A stretch of DNA of 64,000 nt, taken from contig NZ_CP130831.1 in the NCBI RefSeq assembly GCF_030549525.1, forward strand, positions 2,443,501-2,507,500. The letters are read 5' to 3'. Position 1 is the stretch's first letter; each line of letters starts with the position of its first letter. Below the pieces are notes generated by a model that was not told where the DNA came from, did not search any database, and saw nothing but the letters and a program-made list of their open reading frames with translations. Both the position numbers and the translations under genes were made by a program. Of this stretch, positions 62,735 through 64,000 are shown piece by piece. Source of the stretch: Stenotrophomonas sp. 704A1 (GTDB lineage: Bacteria > Pseudomonadota > Gammaproteobacteria > Xanthomonadales > Xanthomonadaceae).

Positions 62735-63418
62735 TCAGTGCGCGCGGCCAGCGCCCCAGCGGTTGATCTGCGCACACTCCAGCACCGGCGGCGGATCGCT
62801 GGCCAGGGCCAGCGCGATCATCGCCCGTCCAATCGTCTCGTTGCTGGTGACCAGTGCGGGCAACGCCCGGCCAGCGAGTGACATCAGCGGCCCGCCGACG
62901 CGGTACAGCGGCTGCAGCAGCACGTGCCGGCTGCCGGTTCCCGCCACCGGCCGTACCCCCGCCGGCCGCAGCATCACGCTGCGAACGGGAAGCTGCACCA
63001 GCGCGGCCTCGACCTCGCCCTTGACCCGCAGCGGCATGATGCGGCTGCGCGGATCCGCATGTGCGCCGGAGACATACAGGAAGCGCCCCTGTGGGTTGTG
63101 CACGGCCCACGCCGCGGCCACGGCCACGGTGGCATCGACGGTCACCTGCCGATACAGGGCCTCGGCCGTGCCCAGCGGTGGAGCACCCGCGCAGTAGAAG
63201 CACGCGTCGAAGCCGGCCAGCTGCGTCGCCAACGTGGCAGCCTGGCGGAAGTCGGCCAGCACGAGCCGGTCGATACGCGCATCCAGCGCGCCGTCGCTGC
63301 GGACCAGCGCCACCGTGCGCGCGACGTGCGGCGAGGCCAGGCAGGCGCGGGCAACCCCCTGCCCGACCAGGCCGGTCGCGCCGGTCAGCAGGATCTTCAG
63401 TGGGGCGGAGTCAGCCAT
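62735..63418 (-). CDS. NAD(P)-binding Rossmann-fold protein (atypical SDR)
   Basis: 227 residues. The N-terminus LLTGATGLVGQGVARACLAS is the GxxGxxG dinucleotide motif of atypical short-chain dehydrogenases (NAD(P)H-binding/epimerase-like, YwnB/HSCARG type); CAGAPPLGTAEALYRQVTVD and RFLYVSGAHAD follow. A Y-x3-K pair is not seen, so it may sense rather than catalyse. Start ATG at 63418 with GCAGG upstream. It is 19 bp downstream of the ChrR-like gene and probably in the same operon with sigma-type genes beyond the window. Confidence 0.8.
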   Translation of the reverse strand: MADSAPLKILLTGATGLVGQGVARACLASPHVARTVALVRSDGALDARIDRLVLADFRQAATLATQLAGFDACFYCAGAPPLGTAEALYRQVTVDATVAVAAAWAVHNPQGRFLYVSGAHADPRSRIMPLRVKGEVEAALVQLPVRSVMLRPAGVRPVAGTGSRHVLLQPLYRVGGPLMSLAGRALPALVTSNETIGRAMIALALASDPPPVLECAQINRWGAGRAH

Positions 63419-63437
63419 GCGCACACCTGCGGGGCAG

Positions 63438-64000
63438 CTAGAGTTTCACGAAACGCTGGATCCGGCGCGCCAGCCAGCCGCTGAACACCAGCGGTGCATC
63501 CAGCGCCGAAACGCAGATGCACGGCACGCCCGGCGCGGTCACCGGCTGATGCTCGACCGCTTCGTCCAGATCGGCCACGTCACCCGGCGCGAACAGTCCC
63601 AGCGCGTCATTGTAGGCACCGCGCAGGATCTGCGTCAGTTCGCTGCGGCCATGGCTGTGCATCGGCAGGCACTTGCCCGGTGCGATCCGCAGCATGATCA
63701 GCGACTCCATCTGTTCGGCGCGGATGCAGTGCACCCCCGGCGCGATCCAGCGCCAGCGCAGGCGGCGCAGCGAGTCGCCGAAGAACGGGTGCAGCGCGGC
63801 CGGCAGCGCATCGGGGTCGGCACCCGGCCGCTCCGCGACGCGCGGCTGAGGAGCGGGCGGCCGGACGCCATCCGGCTGATCATCCAGCTGCGCCAGCATG
63901 GCCTGCCTGAGCGTGGCCTGGCGTGCCTCTGCAGCCGCAGGTTGGGTCTGCTCCAGCAGCACCGAACCGATCGCCTCGGCATCGCGCAGGCGCTGCCGGC
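63438..64000 (-). CDS. ChrR-type cupin anti-sigma factor, N-terminus off-window
   Basis: Visible part about 187 residues. The C-terminal cupin has the ChrR signature: WRWIAPGVHCIRAEQ, RIAPGKCLPMHSHGRSELTQILRGAYND, a histidine in AVEHQPV and SALDAPLVFSGWLARRIQRFVKL. The N-terminal zinc-binding anti-sigma domain should lie beyond the right edge, since the frame continues upstream with RLRDAEAIGSVLLEQ, which matches the linker of that family. ChrR binds an ECF sigma (often RpoE/SigK-like) and releases it on singlet oxygen or similar stress. The sigma gene is expected just outside. Confidence 0.85.
   Translation of the reverse strand, partial: RQRLRDAEAIGSVLLEQTQPAAAEARQATLRQAMLAQLDDQPDGVRPPAPQPRVAERPGADPDALPAALHPFFGDSLRRLRWRWIAPGVHCIRAEQMESLIMLRIAPGKCLPMHSHGRSELTQILRGAYNDALGLFAPGDVADLDEAVEHQPVTAPGVPCICVSALDAPLVFSGWLARRIQRFVKL

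Noticed and set aside
1..64000. tRNA, rRNA, CRISPR arrays, insertion sequences, prophage genes and SMAG (GTAG) repeats
   Set aside because: I looked for these while reading and saw none; short or degenerate RNA genes cannot be excluded without a covariance-model scan.

Overview
The window is high-GC proteobacterial DNA with the gene content of a Xanthomonadaceae member, most likely Stenotrophomonas or a close relative. Pointers are a type IV secretion effector with an XVIPCD tail (seen so far in Xanthomonadales), many TonB-dependent receptors, a FecI/FecR cassette, an OprI/Lpp-type small lipoprotein and dense ATGA/GTGA gene overlaps. I saw no tRNA, rRNA, CRISPR array, transposase or phage gene. 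The species call is an inference from gene families, not from a marker gene. Both window edges cut genes: an ECF41-type sigma factor on the left and a ChrR-type cupin anti-sigma factor on the right.

Layout. 0-4.4 kb: sigma-factor tail, a bestrophin-like protein, an MBL-fold hydrolase and a lipoprotein lipase. 4.3-12.0 kb: a TetR regulator divergent from a six-gene operon (outer-membrane factor, 14-TM MFS pump, HlyD adaptor, macrolide-type glycosyltransferase, small membrane protein, alpha/beta-hydrolase-like protein), with two near-identical palindromes between them. 12.0-20.7 kb: an iron-uptake block (FecI-type sigma, FecR, STN-type TonB receptor, PepSY membrane protein, second siderophore receptor) with two Fur-box-like sites. 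20.9-25.6 kb: small membrane and secreted proteins, a SemiSWEET, a ClC chloride transporter and a membrane-bound EAL phosphodiesterase.

25.8-39.8 kb is the most coherent block and looks like a poly/oligo-3-hydroxybutyrate scavenging locus: secreted PHB depolymerase, GntP-type 3-hydroxybutyrate permease, TonB receptor, alpha/beta hydrolase, MaoC-like hydratase, exported 3-hydroxybutyrate-oligomer hydrolase and AlkK-like acyl-CoA ligase. In its centre are a transporter-domain hybrid sensor kinase and a LuxR-type regulator of the CrbS/CrbR (MxtR/ErdR) type. Both divergent intergenic regions of this block carry the rare palindrome ACCTAGGT about 27 bases upstream of plausible -10 boxes, the position expected of a class II activator site.

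40-44 kb: an Lpp-like lipoprotein, an L,D-transpeptidase, and a tightly overlapping four-gene operon (acyl-CoA dehydrogenase-like, PIG-L deacetylase, NodS-like methyltransferase, GT2 glycosyltransferase) with no described function that I know of. 44-55 kb: mostly single housekeeping or stress genes (zinc alcohol dehydrogenase, BLUF blue-light sensor, YciE/DUF892 protein, isochorismatase-like hydrolase, DUF72, single-domain response regulator, S15-type hydrolase, HAD phosphatase, VOC/AraC pair) and a DUF6766-type gene broken by an in-frame TAG. 55-64 kb: a LysR regulator divergent from a Tat-exported protein built of two tandem repeats plus a PD40 propeller protein, then the XVIPCD effector, an AsmA-like protein, a small CxxC protein, an NAD(P)-binding protein and the ChrR-like gene.
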